A DNA stretch of 64,000 nucleotides from NCED01 sp035493955. Its GTDB lineage: Bacteria; Pseudomonadota; Alphaproteobacteria; Caulobacterales; Caulobacteraceae. Where the stretch lies: assembly GCA_035493955.1 (NCBI GenBank), contig DATJHI010000015.1, positions 62,001-126,000 of the forward strand. The letters run 5' to 3'. The notes beneath the pieces are model-generated. The model saw nothing but the letters and a program-made list of their open reading frames with translations, made no database searches and was not told the origin of the DNA. Every line of letters starts with the position of its first letter. Position 1 is the first letter of the stretch. Of the stretch, positions 28,012 to 36,357 are shown one piece after another. The position numbers and the translations under genes are program-made.

Positions 28012-29010
28012 CTACTCCGCAGGGGAGTGGTTGACGATCTCGACCGCCACCTTGTCCAGCAGGGTCTTCTGCACCAGCAGGGCGCCGCGGAGCTGGTTGT
28101 TGATATAGACGCTGAAACCGGCCGGATCGGTCACCTCGGCGGTGAGCTTCTGGCCGATGGGCGCCCGGTACGCCTCTCCGGCGGCGAGCTGGCGGGCGAA
28201 ATAGACCTCTCCCGCCGGACCCCGGATGATCAGGGCGGCGGGCTTGCGGGCCTGCAGCATCACGGCGGGACCGGCGGCGTCGGAACCGTAGACCGTTCCC
28301 TTGGGCGTGAACAGAACCGGGGCCATGGCGGCCAGTCCGGGAGTGGAGGGCGGCGTGGGAATGCCCGCGCCATGGGCAGACGACGACGGCGCGCCCGGAG
28401 CCTGACCGTTCAGGCCGGGCGTCACATAGGGAACAGGGGTCGTCTGCTCGGAGGGGGGCGGCGTGGGCGCGCCGAGCGCTATGGGGCCCTGAGGCTCCGC
28501 GGCTTCCGCGATCACCGATGCGGCCGGCGGCGCCGGGGGGGCCTGATCCCTCTCCACGGTCAAGGCGCGCTGGACGATGTTCCAGCCGATCACCGCGACC
28601 ACGACCACCACCACCACAGCCAGGATCAGCGGTCGCCGCTCGACCGCTTCGTGCCTGACGCCAATGGGAGCCCGCAGGGGTTCGCTGGTGTTCGGCGCTT
28701 CCAGCTTGTAGCGCTCGGCCGCGGCGTCTCCGTCCGCCTCCAGGGCGTTGGCGTAGGCGCGGACATAACCGATGGCGAAGGGGCGCGGCGGCAGGGCGGC
28801 GTAGTCGGACGCCTCGATCGCGACGAGATAGGCCTTGCGGATACGGGTCGCCGCGGCCAGGTCCGCCAAGCTGGCTCCCCGGTGCTCGCGAACCGCTCGC
28901 AGGAAGGCGCCGACATTGGGATAGGCTGCGGGAGTCGGCTCGGCGCGGTCGATCAGGGGATCGACCACCCTCAAGGTATGGGCCGTAAGGCCGGTATCTA
29001 AAGGCGGCAT
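28012..29010 (-). CDS. RodZ-like protein: HTH, membrane helix, DUF4115
   Basis: A 332-residue protein. Residues about 30-100 form a RodZ/Xre helix-turn-helix (VGAFLRAVREHRGASLADLA, RIRKAYLVAIEASDYAALP, RPFAIGYVRAYANAL). A single membrane helix near 128-147 (LILAVVVVVVVAVIGW) is followed by a Pro-rich periplasmic linker and the DUF4115 domain (LQARKPAALIIRGPAGEVYF, YINNQLRGALLVQK). RodZ links MreB to the wall elongation machinery and has this same order. ATG 29010 (MPPLDTG) is used; the frame is open 20 codons further. It lies between ptsP and ispG on the same strand. Confidence 0.83.
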   Translation of the reverse strand: MPPLDTGLTAHTLRVVDPLIDRAEPTPAAYPNVGAFLRAVREHRGASLADLAAATRIRKAYLVAIEASDYAALPPRPFAIGYVRAYANALEADGDAAAERYKLEAPNTSEPLRAPIGVRHEAVERRPLILAVVVVVVVAVIGWNIVQRALTVERDQAPPAPPAASVIAEAAEPQGPIALGAPTPPPSEQTTPVPYVTPGLNGQAPGAPSSSAHGAGIPTPPSTPGLAAMAPVLFTPKGTVYGSDAAGPAVMLQARKPAALIIRGPAGEVYFARQLAAGEAYRAPIGQKLTAEVTDPAGFSVYINNQLRGALLVQKTLLDKVAVEIVNHSPAE

Positions 29011-29126
29011 GCTCTGGACGCCCCGACGGTTTCCGCGTCCGCGGCCTACGCCGCGATCCGCGAACCCCATCCAACTAAGTATTCGTTGCCATGTAGATAA
29101 CAGGGAACGCTCACTAAAACAACGCG

Positions 29127-31388
29127 CTAAAGTGCGACATTTAGTTTACGCGCGAGGGTTTCGATCTCGTTGCGGATCGATCCTGCCGAGCTTTTCAATA
29201 ACGGTGCCATTCCCCGCGCGGCTGCTTCGCGATCCAAAGACAGCACCATCCGTTTGACGGGGCCGATCCCCGCAGGCGGCATGGACAGGCGATCGAAGCC
29301 CAGTGCGATCAAGGCGAAGGCCTCCAGGGGCCGTCCCGCGATCTCTCCGCACACGGAGACGGACGTTCCGGTCTCTATGCCGCCGTCGCAGATGGTTTTC
29401 AACGCCCTGAGCGCCGGCGGCGATAAACAGTCATACCGATCAGAGACCCTGGCGTTGCCGCGATCGGCCGCAAACAAATACTGCATCAGGTCGTTGGTGC
29501 CGACCGAAACGAAATCGGTCATCGGCAACAATGCATCCAGGTGCCAGACCAGGGCCGGAGCCTCGATCATGGCCCCGACCCGCAGGGCCGACGGGGTGGG
29601 CCGGCCCCGGCGCTGGGCCCAGGCCAGTTCCCGGTCGGCCAAGGCGCGGGCGACGCGGAATTCGTCGACGGTGGTGACCAGGGGGAACATCACCCGCATC
29701 TCGCGTCCGCGGGCGGCGGAGATCAGCGCCCTGAGTTGCAGGCGCAGCAGGGCCGGACGGTCCAGGCCCATGCGCACCGCCCGCCAGCCGAGCGCCGGAT
29801 TGTCCTCGCGTTCGGACTGCATATAGGGCAGCACCTTGTCGCCCCCGAGGTCGAGGGTGCGGAAGATCACCGGCCGGTCCCCCACCGCATCCAGCACCCG
29901 TTCGTAAAGGGCGGTCTGGGCGTCCAACCGGGGCATCTCCTCGGCGACCATGAACTGGAATTCGGTCCGGAACAGGCCGATGCCCTCGGCGCCGGTCTCC
30001 TCCAGGTTCTCCAGGTCGACCGCGAGCCCCGCGTTCATCAGCAAGGTGATCTTGGCGCCGTCGACCGTTATGGCCGGCGTGGCGCGCAGGCGGGCGAACT
30101 CGGCCCGGCGCTGGGCGCGCACCGCGGCGCGAGCCTGGAAGGCCTCGACCATGTCCGGGCGCGGGCGCAGGAAGGCCTCTCCGCTCTCGCCGTCGACGAT
30201 GACGGGGTCGCCCTGGGATATGCGGTCGCGTAGGCCAGGCAAGCGCCCCACGCAGGGGATGCCGAGCGCGCGGGCGACGATGGCCGCGTGGCTCTGGGCC
30301 GAACCCTCCTCCAGCAACAGGCCCTTCAGCTTGGTGCGGTCGTATTCCAGGAGTTCGGCGGGACCGAGGTTGCGGGCGATCAACACCGCGTCGTCGGGAA
30401 GCTTGCGCGATCCGGGGGTCTCCCCGGCCAGCACCCGCAGCAGCCGGTCGGCCAGGTCCTCGAAGTCGTGCAGGCGGTCGCGCAGGTAGGCGTCCCGAGC
30501 CTGGCCCAGGCGGGCCCGATGTTCCGAGCGGACCCGCTCCACCGCGGCTTCGGCGGTAAGGCCCGAACGCACGGCGTCCTCCAGCCCGCGGGTCCAGCCC
30601 CGGTCGTGGGCGAACATGCGATAGGTCTCCAGCACCTCGTAGGAGATGCCGACGACATGGTGGCCTTCCAGCATCTCGTCGATCTGGATGCGCAATGCCT
30701 GCAGCCCTTCGCGCAGGCGGACCTCCTCCTGGGCGGCGTCGTCGGCCAGGAGTTTCTCGGGGGCCATGGGGGTGTCGTGCAGCACCGCCTTGCCCAAGGC
30801 CAGGCCGTCGGCGAAACGGACCCCGCGCAGGCGCTCGGGCCGGTGCGGAGCGAGCTCGACGTCTTTCAGCTCGGTCAGGCCGACCAGTTCGCCCGAGGCG
30901 ACGATCTCGGCCAGCACCATGGCGATGGTCTGGAGGTCGTCGACCTCCTCCTCGCCATAGACCCGCGCGGTGCGGTTCTGCACCACCAGAGCCCCTATGG
31001 GGCGCCCGCCGCGCAGCAGGGGCACGCCGAGAAAGGCGTGGAACGGGTCTTCGCCGGTTTCCGGCCGGTAGGAGAAGCTCGGATGCAAGGGGGCGTCGGA
31101 CAGGTTGAGCGGCCGGGCGAGGCGCAGAATCTCGCCCACCAGGCCTTCGCCCGAACGCAGGCGGGTGACGTGGACGGCCTTGGGGTCGAGGCCTTCTGTG
31201 GCGAACAGCTCGAGCTCGCCGGACGCCCGGCGCAGGTAGATCGAGCACACCTCCGCCACCATGGAGTTGGCGATGATGCGCACAACCTTGTCGAGCCGGC
31301 CCTGGGCCGGACCGCCTCCTTCCATCACTTCGCGGATCTGGCGCAGCAGGCTGCGCGGACCGCGCACCGCCAGCGCCCGCTCCACCAT
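29127..31388 (-). CDS. ptsP: Phosphoenolpyruvate-protein phosphotransferase, nitrogen PTS (EI-Ntr, PtsP)
   Basis: A 753-residue protein from ATG 31388, preceded by AGGGAG at about nine bases; GTG 31406 is an alternative. The N-terminal GAF domain (about 10-165) senses small molecules, glutamine in known EI-Ntr proteins. Then come the PEP-utiliser domains: the swivelling domain with the phosphorylated histidine in EEGSAQSHAAIVARA (about residue 367) and the PEP-binding barrel (GIGLFRTEFQFM, VIFRTLDLGGDK, FVSVGTNDLMQYLFAADR). It feeds phosphate to NPr and EIIA-Ntr; in Caulobacter this path influences SpoT and ppGpp. None of its partners is in the window. Confidence 0.95.
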   Translation of the reverse strand: MVERALAVRGPRSLLRQIREVMEGGGPAQGRLDKVVRIIANSMVAEVCSIYLRRASGELELFATEGLDPKAVHVTRLRSGEGLVGEILRLARPLNLSDAPLHPSFSYRPETGEDPFHAFLGVPLLRGGRPIGALVVQNRTARVYGEEEVDDLQTIAMVLAEIVASGELVGLTELKDVELAPHRPERLRGVRFADGLALGKAVLHDTPMAPEKLLADDAAQEEVRLREGLQALRIQIDEMLEGHHVVGISYEVLETYRMFAHDRGWTRGLEDAVRSGLTAEAAVERVRSEHRARLGQARDAYLRDRLHDFEDLADRLLRVLAGETPGSRKLPDDAVLIARNLGPAELLEYDRTKLKGLLLEEGSAQSHAAIVARALGIPCVGRLPGLRDRISQGDPVIVDGESGEAFLRPRPDMVEAFQARAAVRAQRRAEFARLRATPAITVDGAKITLLMNAGLAVDLENLEETGAEGIGLFRTEFQFMVAEEMPRLDAQTALYERVLDAVGDRPVIFRTLDLGGDKVLPYMQSEREDNPALGWRAVRMGLDRPALLRLQLRALISAARGREMRVMFPLVTTVDEFRVARALADRELAWAQRRGRPTPSALRVGAMIEAPALVWHLDALLPMTDFVSVGTNDLMQYLFAADRGNARVSDRYDCLSPPALRALKTICDGGIETGTSVSVCGEIAGRPLEAFALIALGFDRLSMPPAGIGPVKRMVLSLDREAAARGMAPLLKSSAGSIRNEIETLARKLNVAL

Positions 31389-31463
31389 GAGACGTATCTC
31401 CCTCACGCTGCTTCTAGCGCCCCCGAACGCAAACCGCGAGGCTCAACGAGCATTGGGGAGCGG

Positions 31464-31515
31464 TTGAGTGCGACAGCCTCGACTGGAGGCCGGTCAAGAC
31501 GGCCGGCGCACTCAA
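31464..31515. repeat. Nested inverted repeat in the ptsP leader
   Basis: TTGAGTGCG (31464-31472) pairs perfectly with CGCACTCAA (31507-31515). Inside it GCCTC-GACTG-GAGGC (31476-31490) competes with GGCCG-GTCAAGA-CGGCC (31488-31504), so a branched structure or a switch between two inner hairpins is possible. It lies 76-127 bases upstream of the ptsP ATG and after the degP terminator hairpin, so it would fall in the ptsP 5' leader if transcription starts there. Function is not known. Confidence 0.4.
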
Positions 31516-31539
31516 AGCCCTGCAAACGGGCCCTTGCCG

Positions 31540-31566
31540 AGGGGCCAGGGATTTCACCTGGCCCCT
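31540..31566 (-). terminator. Terminator-like hairpin after the DegP gene
   Basis: AGGGGCCAGG pairs with CCTGGCCCCT (ten perfect base pairs, seven-base loop) 31 bases downstream of the protease stop on the minus strand. There is no long T-tract after it (CGGCAAGGGCCCGTTTGC), so termination may be partial. Position and stability make it the best candidate for the 3' end of the degP message. Confidence 0.6.
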
Positions 31567-31597
31567 GGAGGTCTGGTTCCACCCTGGTCGTAGAGCC

Positions 31598-33184
31598 CTA
31601 CGGGGCGGGGGCGGCGTCCTCCACGGTCTTCAAGGCCAGGAACTGCGGACGACCGTTGCGGCTGATCAGCAACAGCAGCGGACGCTTGGCCTTCTGGGCC
31701 GCGTCGGCTGCCGCCTTCACTTCGGCCGGACTGGTCACCGGGTGGTCGCCCACGCGCATGATCACGTCGCCCCGTCGCAGGCCAGCCTTGCCGGCCGTCG
31801 AGTTGGCGGCCACCTGGTCGATCGCGACCCCGTTGACCCCGGCCTTCACGCTGAGCCGGCGGCGGGCCGCGTCGTCGAGGACGACCAGACCCATGCCCAG
31901 GACGTTGGTGCGGTCGATCTGAGGCCGCGGGGGCTGGTTCGGCTGGGTTTCGTCATCGCCGTTGGCGTTGGTCGTCAGCTGAGCTTCCGCGGGGCGGACC
32001 CCCGAAACCACGGTGAGGTTGGCGTGCTTGCCGCTGCGCAGCACCTCCAGCCTGATCGGCTGGCCGGCGTGGGCCAAGGCCACCTGACGGGTGAGGTCGG
32101 ACGCCGAGGTGATGGCCTTGCCGTTGACGTTCAGGACCACGTCGCCGGACATCACCCCGCCCTTGTCGGCCGGGCCGCCGGAGACCACGTCGTTGACCAG
32201 TGCCCCGGACTTGGCCGAGATGCCCAGGCTCTCGCCGATCTCGGGCGTGACGTTCTGGATGGTCACGCCGAGATACCCCCGGGTGACCTTGCCGCCCGCG
32301 ATCAACTGCTTGGTGATGGAGTCGGCGATGTCGGCGGGAATGGCGAACCCGATCCCGACGGAGCCGCCCGACGGCGAGAAGATCGCCGTGTTGACCCCGA
32401 CGACGCGTCCGTAGACGTCGAAGGTTGGGCCGCCCGAGTTGCCCCGGTTGATGGGGGCGTCGATCTGCAGATAGTCGACGAAATTGTCGCCGATGTCGCG
32501 TCCGTAGGCGGAGATGATGCCCGCCGTGGCCGTACCGCCCAGATTGAACGGATTGCCCACCGCGATCACCCAGTCGCCGACCCGCGGCTTGCCGTCGTTC
32601 TCGAAGTTGACGAACGGGTAGTTGCGGCCCTCGACCTTGATCACCGCCAGATCGGTGGCCTCGTCGCGACCGATCAGCTTGCCGACCAGTTCCTTCTGGT
32701 CGGTCAGGCGCACCTTGATGGAGGTGGCGTTCTCGACCACGTGGTTGTTGGTGACGATGTAGCCGTCGGCGGTGATGAAGAAGCCGGAGCCGGTGGCCTG
32801 GGCGTCGGGAGCCTGGGGCTGGCCGTTGCCCCGCGGACCGGTGGAATTGTCGCCCTCGTCGCCGTCATCGCCGCCGCCGGGCTGGCCGGGCAGGCTGAAG
32901 GGGAAGCCGGGAGGCAGGCCGGGGATGACTCCGGCGCGGGGGGCCTGGGCCTTGGAGGTGACGTCGATCGACACCACCGCCGGGGCGACCCTCTGGAAGA
33001 TGTCCGCGAACGAGAGCGGCGCGCCGGGAGGGGGCGCGAAGATCGGAGCAGAGGTCTTGATCAGGGACGCCTTGGTGTCCGCGGCCGCGCCGGGCCAATG
33101 CAGACCCGCGCCCGCGAGAGCCGCGCCCGCCACGGCCGCACCCATCACCGCGCCGGCGACGAACCCTTTTCTCTTAATTTGCAT
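31598..33184 (-). CDS. DegP/HtrA-type periplasmic serine protease (Do family)
   Basis: A 528-residue periplasmic protease. A membrane/signal segment (8-28) is followed by the trypsin-like domain with His148 (GYIVTNNHVVEN), Asp178 (EATDLAVIK) and Ser250 (INRGNSGGPTF). Two PDZ domains follow, at about 305-395 (GYLGVTIQNVTPE) and 430-520 (ANSTAGKAGLRRGDVIMRVG). The acidic Gly/Asp insert after residue 100 (PGGGDDGDEGDN) is the LA-loop region. The role is degradation and refolding of misfolded envelope proteins. Gene symbol is left blank because several Do-family paralogues usually exist. Confidence 0.94.
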   Translation of the reverse strand: MQIKRKGFVAGAVMGAAVAGAALAGAGLHWPGAAADTKASLIKTSAPIFAPPPGAPLSFADIFQRVAPAVVSIDVTSKAQAPRAGVIPGLPPGFPFSLPGQPGGGDDGDEGDNSTGPRGNGQPQAPDAQATGSGFFITADGYIVTNNHVVENATSIKVRLTDQKELVGKLIGRDEATDLAVIKVEGRNYPFVNFENDGKPRVGDWVIAVGNPFNLGGTATAGIISAYGRDIGDNFVDYLQIDAPINRGNSGGPTFDVYGRVVGVNTAIFSPSGGSVGIGFAIPADIADSITKQLIAGGKVTRGYLGVTIQNVTPEIGESLGISAKSGALVNDVVSGGPADKGGVMSGDVVLNVNGKAITSASDLTRQVALAHAGQPIRLEVLRSGKHANLTVVSGVRPAEAQLTTNANGDDETQPNQPPRPQIDRTNVLGMGLVVLDDAARRRLSVKAGVNGVAIDQVAANSTAGKAGLRRGDVIMRVGDHPVTSPAEVKAAADAAQKAKRPLLLLISRNGRPQFLALKTVEDAAPAP

Positions 33185-33282
33185 CAGGTTATCCTCGTTT
33201 CGACCCCTAGGGGCGGCGCTCTGCGATCGCCTTGAGTTCAGCCTTGGCCGAATTCAAAGGCTAAAGTCACGTCAAAACTAGG

Positions 33283-33298
33283 GAGCGCACACGCGCTC
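33283..33298 (-). terminator. Terminator-like hairpin after ccmH
   Basis: GAGCGC-GTGT-GCGCTC on the minus strand, 19 bases after the ccmH stop and followed by CCTAGTTTTG. Six perfect GC-rich pairs with a short T-run fit a modest intrinsic terminator closing the ccm operon before the degP promoter region. Confidence 0.5.
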
Positions 33299-33317
33299 GC
33301 CAAGATATTTCAAAGCC

Positions 33318-33830
33318 CTAGATCAAAGGGTCCGCCCCATTGCTCCGATCCCCCTGCGGCGGAACCAAGGCCGGCGCCGGAGATTGAGCGAGCCGCCGCA
33401 ACTGTTCCTCTTCAACGTCGCTGAGCGGGGTTTCCGTCTCGGGTCCGCGCCGCCGGAACAGCACCATGGCGATCCCGCCCACGCCGACGATGGCGAAGGG
33501 CGTCAGCCACAGGACGGCGTTGCCTAGGGAGAACCTCGGGCGGAAAAGGACGAATTCCCCATAACGATCGGTGAGGAAGGCCTTCACCTCGGACTCGGAG
33601 CGGCCGGCGGCGATCTGTTCGCGCACGATCCGGCGAAGGTCGCCGGCCAAAGGGGCCTCGGAATCGTCGATCGACTCATTTTGGCAGACCAGGCAGCGGA
33701 TCTGACGGAACAGGCTGCGCGCCTGCGCCTCCTTGGCAGGGTCGGAGAGGCGTTCGACCGGATCCGCCGCCGCAGCGCCCAGACACAACACCGCCGCCAA
33801 GGCGACGATTGCGGCCTTCAGCCTCGTCAC
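33318..33830 (-). CDS. ccmH: Cytochrome c-type biogenesis protein CcmH (CycL)
   Basis: A 170-residue periplasmic thioredox protein, membrane-anchored, that reduces apocytochrome c CXXCH thiols for heme ligation. A signal peptide (1-22) precedes the redox pair Cys46-Cys49 (FRQIRCLVCQNESI); DLRRIVREQIAAGRSESEVK and DRYGEFVLFRPRF are family-typical; one membrane helix (about 105-128) and a short cytoplasmic tail follow. The start is GTG 33830, overlapping the ccmF stop as GTGA, so the two are translationally coupled. It is the last gene of ccmI-ccmE-ccmF-ccmH. Confidence 0.94.
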   Translation of the reverse strand: MTRLKAAIVALAAVLCLGAAAADPVERLSDPAKEAQARSLFRQIRCLVCQNESIDDSEAPLAGDLRRIVREQIAAGRSESEVKAFLTDRYGEFVLFRPRFSLGNAVLWLTPFAIVGVGGIAMVLFRRRGPETETPLSDVEEEQLRRLAQSPAPALVPPQGDRSNGADPLI

Positions 33831-35824
33831 TCGGCCGGCTCCGGCACGGCGGTCCCCACGCTCCGCTCCGCCCGGGCTCCGGCGGCGAGGCGCAGGCGCC
33901 GGTCGGACAGCGAGATCAGTCCGCCCAGCGCCATCAACAACGGACCGCCGAAGATCATCCGCGCCCAGGGATTCCAATAGGCCCGGACCAGCCAGACGGG
34001 CTTGCCGGCGACCTCGCGCCGCTCGCCCAGCACCACATAGAGGTCGCTGGCCCCATGCGGTTCGATGGCCACCTGGGAGGTGGTCTGGCGCTGGGCCGGA
34101 TAGAACCGCCGCTCGGGCGTGATCTCGGACACGCCGCCGGGCCAACGCACCGAGATGAAACCGCGCTCGGCCTCGTAGTTGGGGCCGGGTACGGAGCGGA
34201 TATCGTGCAGGGTCAGGGTGAAGGCCGCGACCTTGAGGGACTGACCCAGGGCGAGGGTCTGCACCGATTCGGACTTCCAGGCGGTCTCGAAACAGGCGCC
34301 GAGCACGAAGACCCCCAGGCCCATGTGGGCCAGGGTCGTGCCCCAGGAACCCCTCGGCAGGCCTTTCAGGCGGCGGCCGACCTCGGCCAGCGGGGCCGAC
34401 CCTAACCGCACCCGCGCCGCGACTTCGCTGAGCGCGCCCAGGATCAGCCAGCCGCCCAGCATCAGCCCGAGGGGCGCCAGCATCCTTTCCGGCTTGATGA
34501 ACAGCCAGGCGCCGATCCCGACCGCCAGGGAGGCCAGGGCCGCGGCCCACAGCCGCTCGGCCAGGCCCACGAGGTCGCCGCGCTTCCACGCCAGCAGGGG
34601 ACCGGCGGGAACCAGCACCAGGCAGGCGCACATCAGCGGCGCGAAAGTCAGGGCGAAATAGGGCCCGCCCACCGAGATGGCCTCGCCGGTCAAGGCCTGG
34701 CGGATCAGGGGATAGAGGGTGCCGAGCGCCACGGTGGCGGTGGCGGCGGCAAGGAACAGGTTGTTGAGCACCAGGGCGCCTTCGCGGCTGACCGGAGCGA
34801 ACAGGCCCCCGGGCGCGAGCTTGGGCGCGCGCCAGGCGAACAGGGCGAAGGCCGAGCCCGAGGCCAGACCCAGGATGATCAGCAGCAGCACCCCCCGGGT
34901 CGGATCGACGGCGAAGGCGTGGACCGAGGTCAGCACCCCCGATCGGACCAGGAAGGCGCCCAGCATGGAGAAGGTGAAGGCCGCCAGGGCCAGGAACACG
35001 GTCCAGCCCGCGAGCGCTCCGCGTTTCTCGGTCACCACCGCCGAATGCAGCAGGGCGGTCCCGATCAGCCAGGGCATGAAGGAGGCGTTCTCGACCGGGT
35101 CCCAGAACCACCAGCCGCCCCAACCCAGCTCGTAATAGGCCCAGAACGATCCCAAGGTGATGCCGACGGTGAGGAAGCTCCAGGCCGCCAGGGTCCAGGG
35201 GCGCACCCACCGCGCCCAGGCCGCATCCACCCGGCCCTCGATCAGGGCGGCGACGGCGAAGGAGAACACCACGGAGAATCCGACGTAGCCGGAATAGAGG
35301 AACGGCGGATGGATGGCGAGGAAGGGGTCCTGCAGGATCGGGTTCAACGAGGCGCCCTCGACCGGGGGATCGGCCAGGCGCATGAACGGGTTGGACGCCA
35401 GGGCGGTGTAGCCGATGAACAGCAGGCCGAGCGTCCCCTGCGTCGCCAGGACCAGGGCCTTCAGGCCGGCGGGCAGGTTGCGGCCCGCCAGGGCCACCGC
35501 CGCGCCGAAGCCGGTCAGGGCCAGGCACCACAGCAGCATCGAGCCCTCGTGGCTGCCCCAGACCCCGGCCACCTTGTAGAGCAGCGGCTTGTCGGTGTGG
35601 GAGTTGGCGGCCACGTTGGCCACCGAGAAATCGCTGGTGACGAAGGCGTACATCAGGGCGGCGAAGGCGACCGCGACGGCGAGGAACGCCCCCGCCGCCG
35701 CCCCCTCGCCCGCCCCGCGCAGGGGGGCGCTGTGGCGGATCCTGGCCAGGACCGACAGCACGGTTTGCAGCCCCGACAGGGCCAGGGCCAGCATCAGGGC
35801 GAAAGCGCCGAGTTCAGCGATCAT
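33827..35824 (-). CDS. ccmF: Heme lyase CcmF
   Basis: A 665-residue polytopic membrane protein, the core of the system I heme lyase that receives heme from CcmE and attaches it to apocytochrome c. The WWD heme-handling motif is present as LGWGGWWFWDPVENASFMPW. Other landmarks are GVWGSHEGSMLLWCLALTGF, IHPPFLYSGYVGFSV and TLAHMGLGVFVLG. ATG 35824 (MIAELGAFALML) overlaps the ccmE stop as ATGA; the eight extra codons open upstream lie within ccmE. Confidence 0.96.
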   Translation of the reverse strand: MIAELGAFALMLALALSGLQTVLSVLARIRHSAPLRGAGEGAAAGAFLAVAVAFAALMYAFVTSDFSVANVAANSHTDKPLLYKVAGVWGSHEGSMLLWCLALTGFGAAVALAGRNLPAGLKALVLATQGTLGLLFIGYTALASNPFMRLADPPVEGASLNPILQDPFLAIHPPFLYSGYVGFSVVFSFAVAALIEGRVDAAWARWVRPWTLAAWSFLTVGITLGSFWAYYELGWGGWWFWDPVENASFMPWLIGTALLHSAVVTEKRGALAGWTVFLALAAFTFSMLGAFLVRSGVLTSVHAFAVDPTRGVLLLIILGLASGSAFALFAWRAPKLAPGGLFAPVSREGALVLNNLFLAAATATVALGTLYPLIRQALTGEAISVGGPYFALTFAPLMCACLVLVPAGPLLAWKRGDLVGLAERLWAAALASLAVGIGAWLFIKPERMLAPLGLMLGGWLILGALSEVAARVRLGSAPLAEVGRRLKGLPRGSWGTTLAHMGLGVFVLGACFETAWKSESVQTLALGQSLKVAAFTLTLHDIRSVPGPNYEAERGFISVRWPGGVSEITPERRFYPAQRQTTSQVAIEPHGASDLYVVLGERREVAGKPVWLVRAYWNPWARMIFGGPLLMALGGLISLSDRRLRLAAGARAERSVGTAVPEPAE

Positions 35825-36285
35825 GACCCGGTCCCGCCGCGGTTCCACTCGCCCGACTTCTTCAGGGCGTCGGCGACTTCCTTGGGCATGTATTTCTCGT
35901 CGTGCTTGGCCAGGACCTCGCGAGCCTCGAACACGCCGGACCGGTCGAACGAACCTTGGGTCACCACCCCCTGCCCCTCGCGGAACAGGTCGGGCAGGTC
36001 GCCGCGGAAACTGACCTGGGAGACCGCCCGGTTGTCGGTGATGGCGAACTCGATCCGACCGTCGGCGAGCTTCCTCACGCTGCCGGGCTGCACCAGCCCG
36101 CCGATGCGGATCAGCTTGTCCGGGGGCACGTGCTTGGTCTGAGCCTCCGACGGCGAATAGAAGAACACCGCCGCATCGCCCATGGCGAACAGCGACAGGC
36201 CGGCGGCCGCGGCCACGATCGGCGCGGCGACGGCCACGACCATCAGGCGACGGCGGGCCTTCTTCGATTTCGGCAGCAGGGGCAT
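35821..36285 (-). CDS. ccmE: Cytochrome c maturation heme chaperone CcmE
   Basis: A 154-residue heme chaperone anchored by one N-terminal helix (15-36) after a basic tail (LLPKSKKARRRL). The periplasmic OB-fold includes FFYSPSEAQ, LIRIGGLVQPGSV and FRGDLPDLFREGQGVV. His128 in AKHDEKYMP is the covalent heme ligand, with Tyr132 as axial ligand (HxxxY). ATG 36285 (MPLLPKSKK) is the family start. It lies 72 bases after ccmI and overlaps ccmF by four bases. Confidence 0.96.
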   Translation of the reverse strand: MPLLPKSKKARRRLMVVAVAAPIVAAAAGLSLFAMGDAAVFFYSPSEAQTKHVPPDKLIRIGGLVQPGSVRKLADGRIEFAITDNRAVSQVSFRGDLPDLFREGQGVVTQGSFDRSGVFEAREVLAKHDEKYMPKEVADALKKSGEWNRGGTGS

Positions 36286-36357
36286 GGCGGCCTTAGGCTT
36301 GAAGAGGACCCAACATAGGCGCGGCGCTCGCCGGCCCAAAGCAGACGATTGCGGCGG

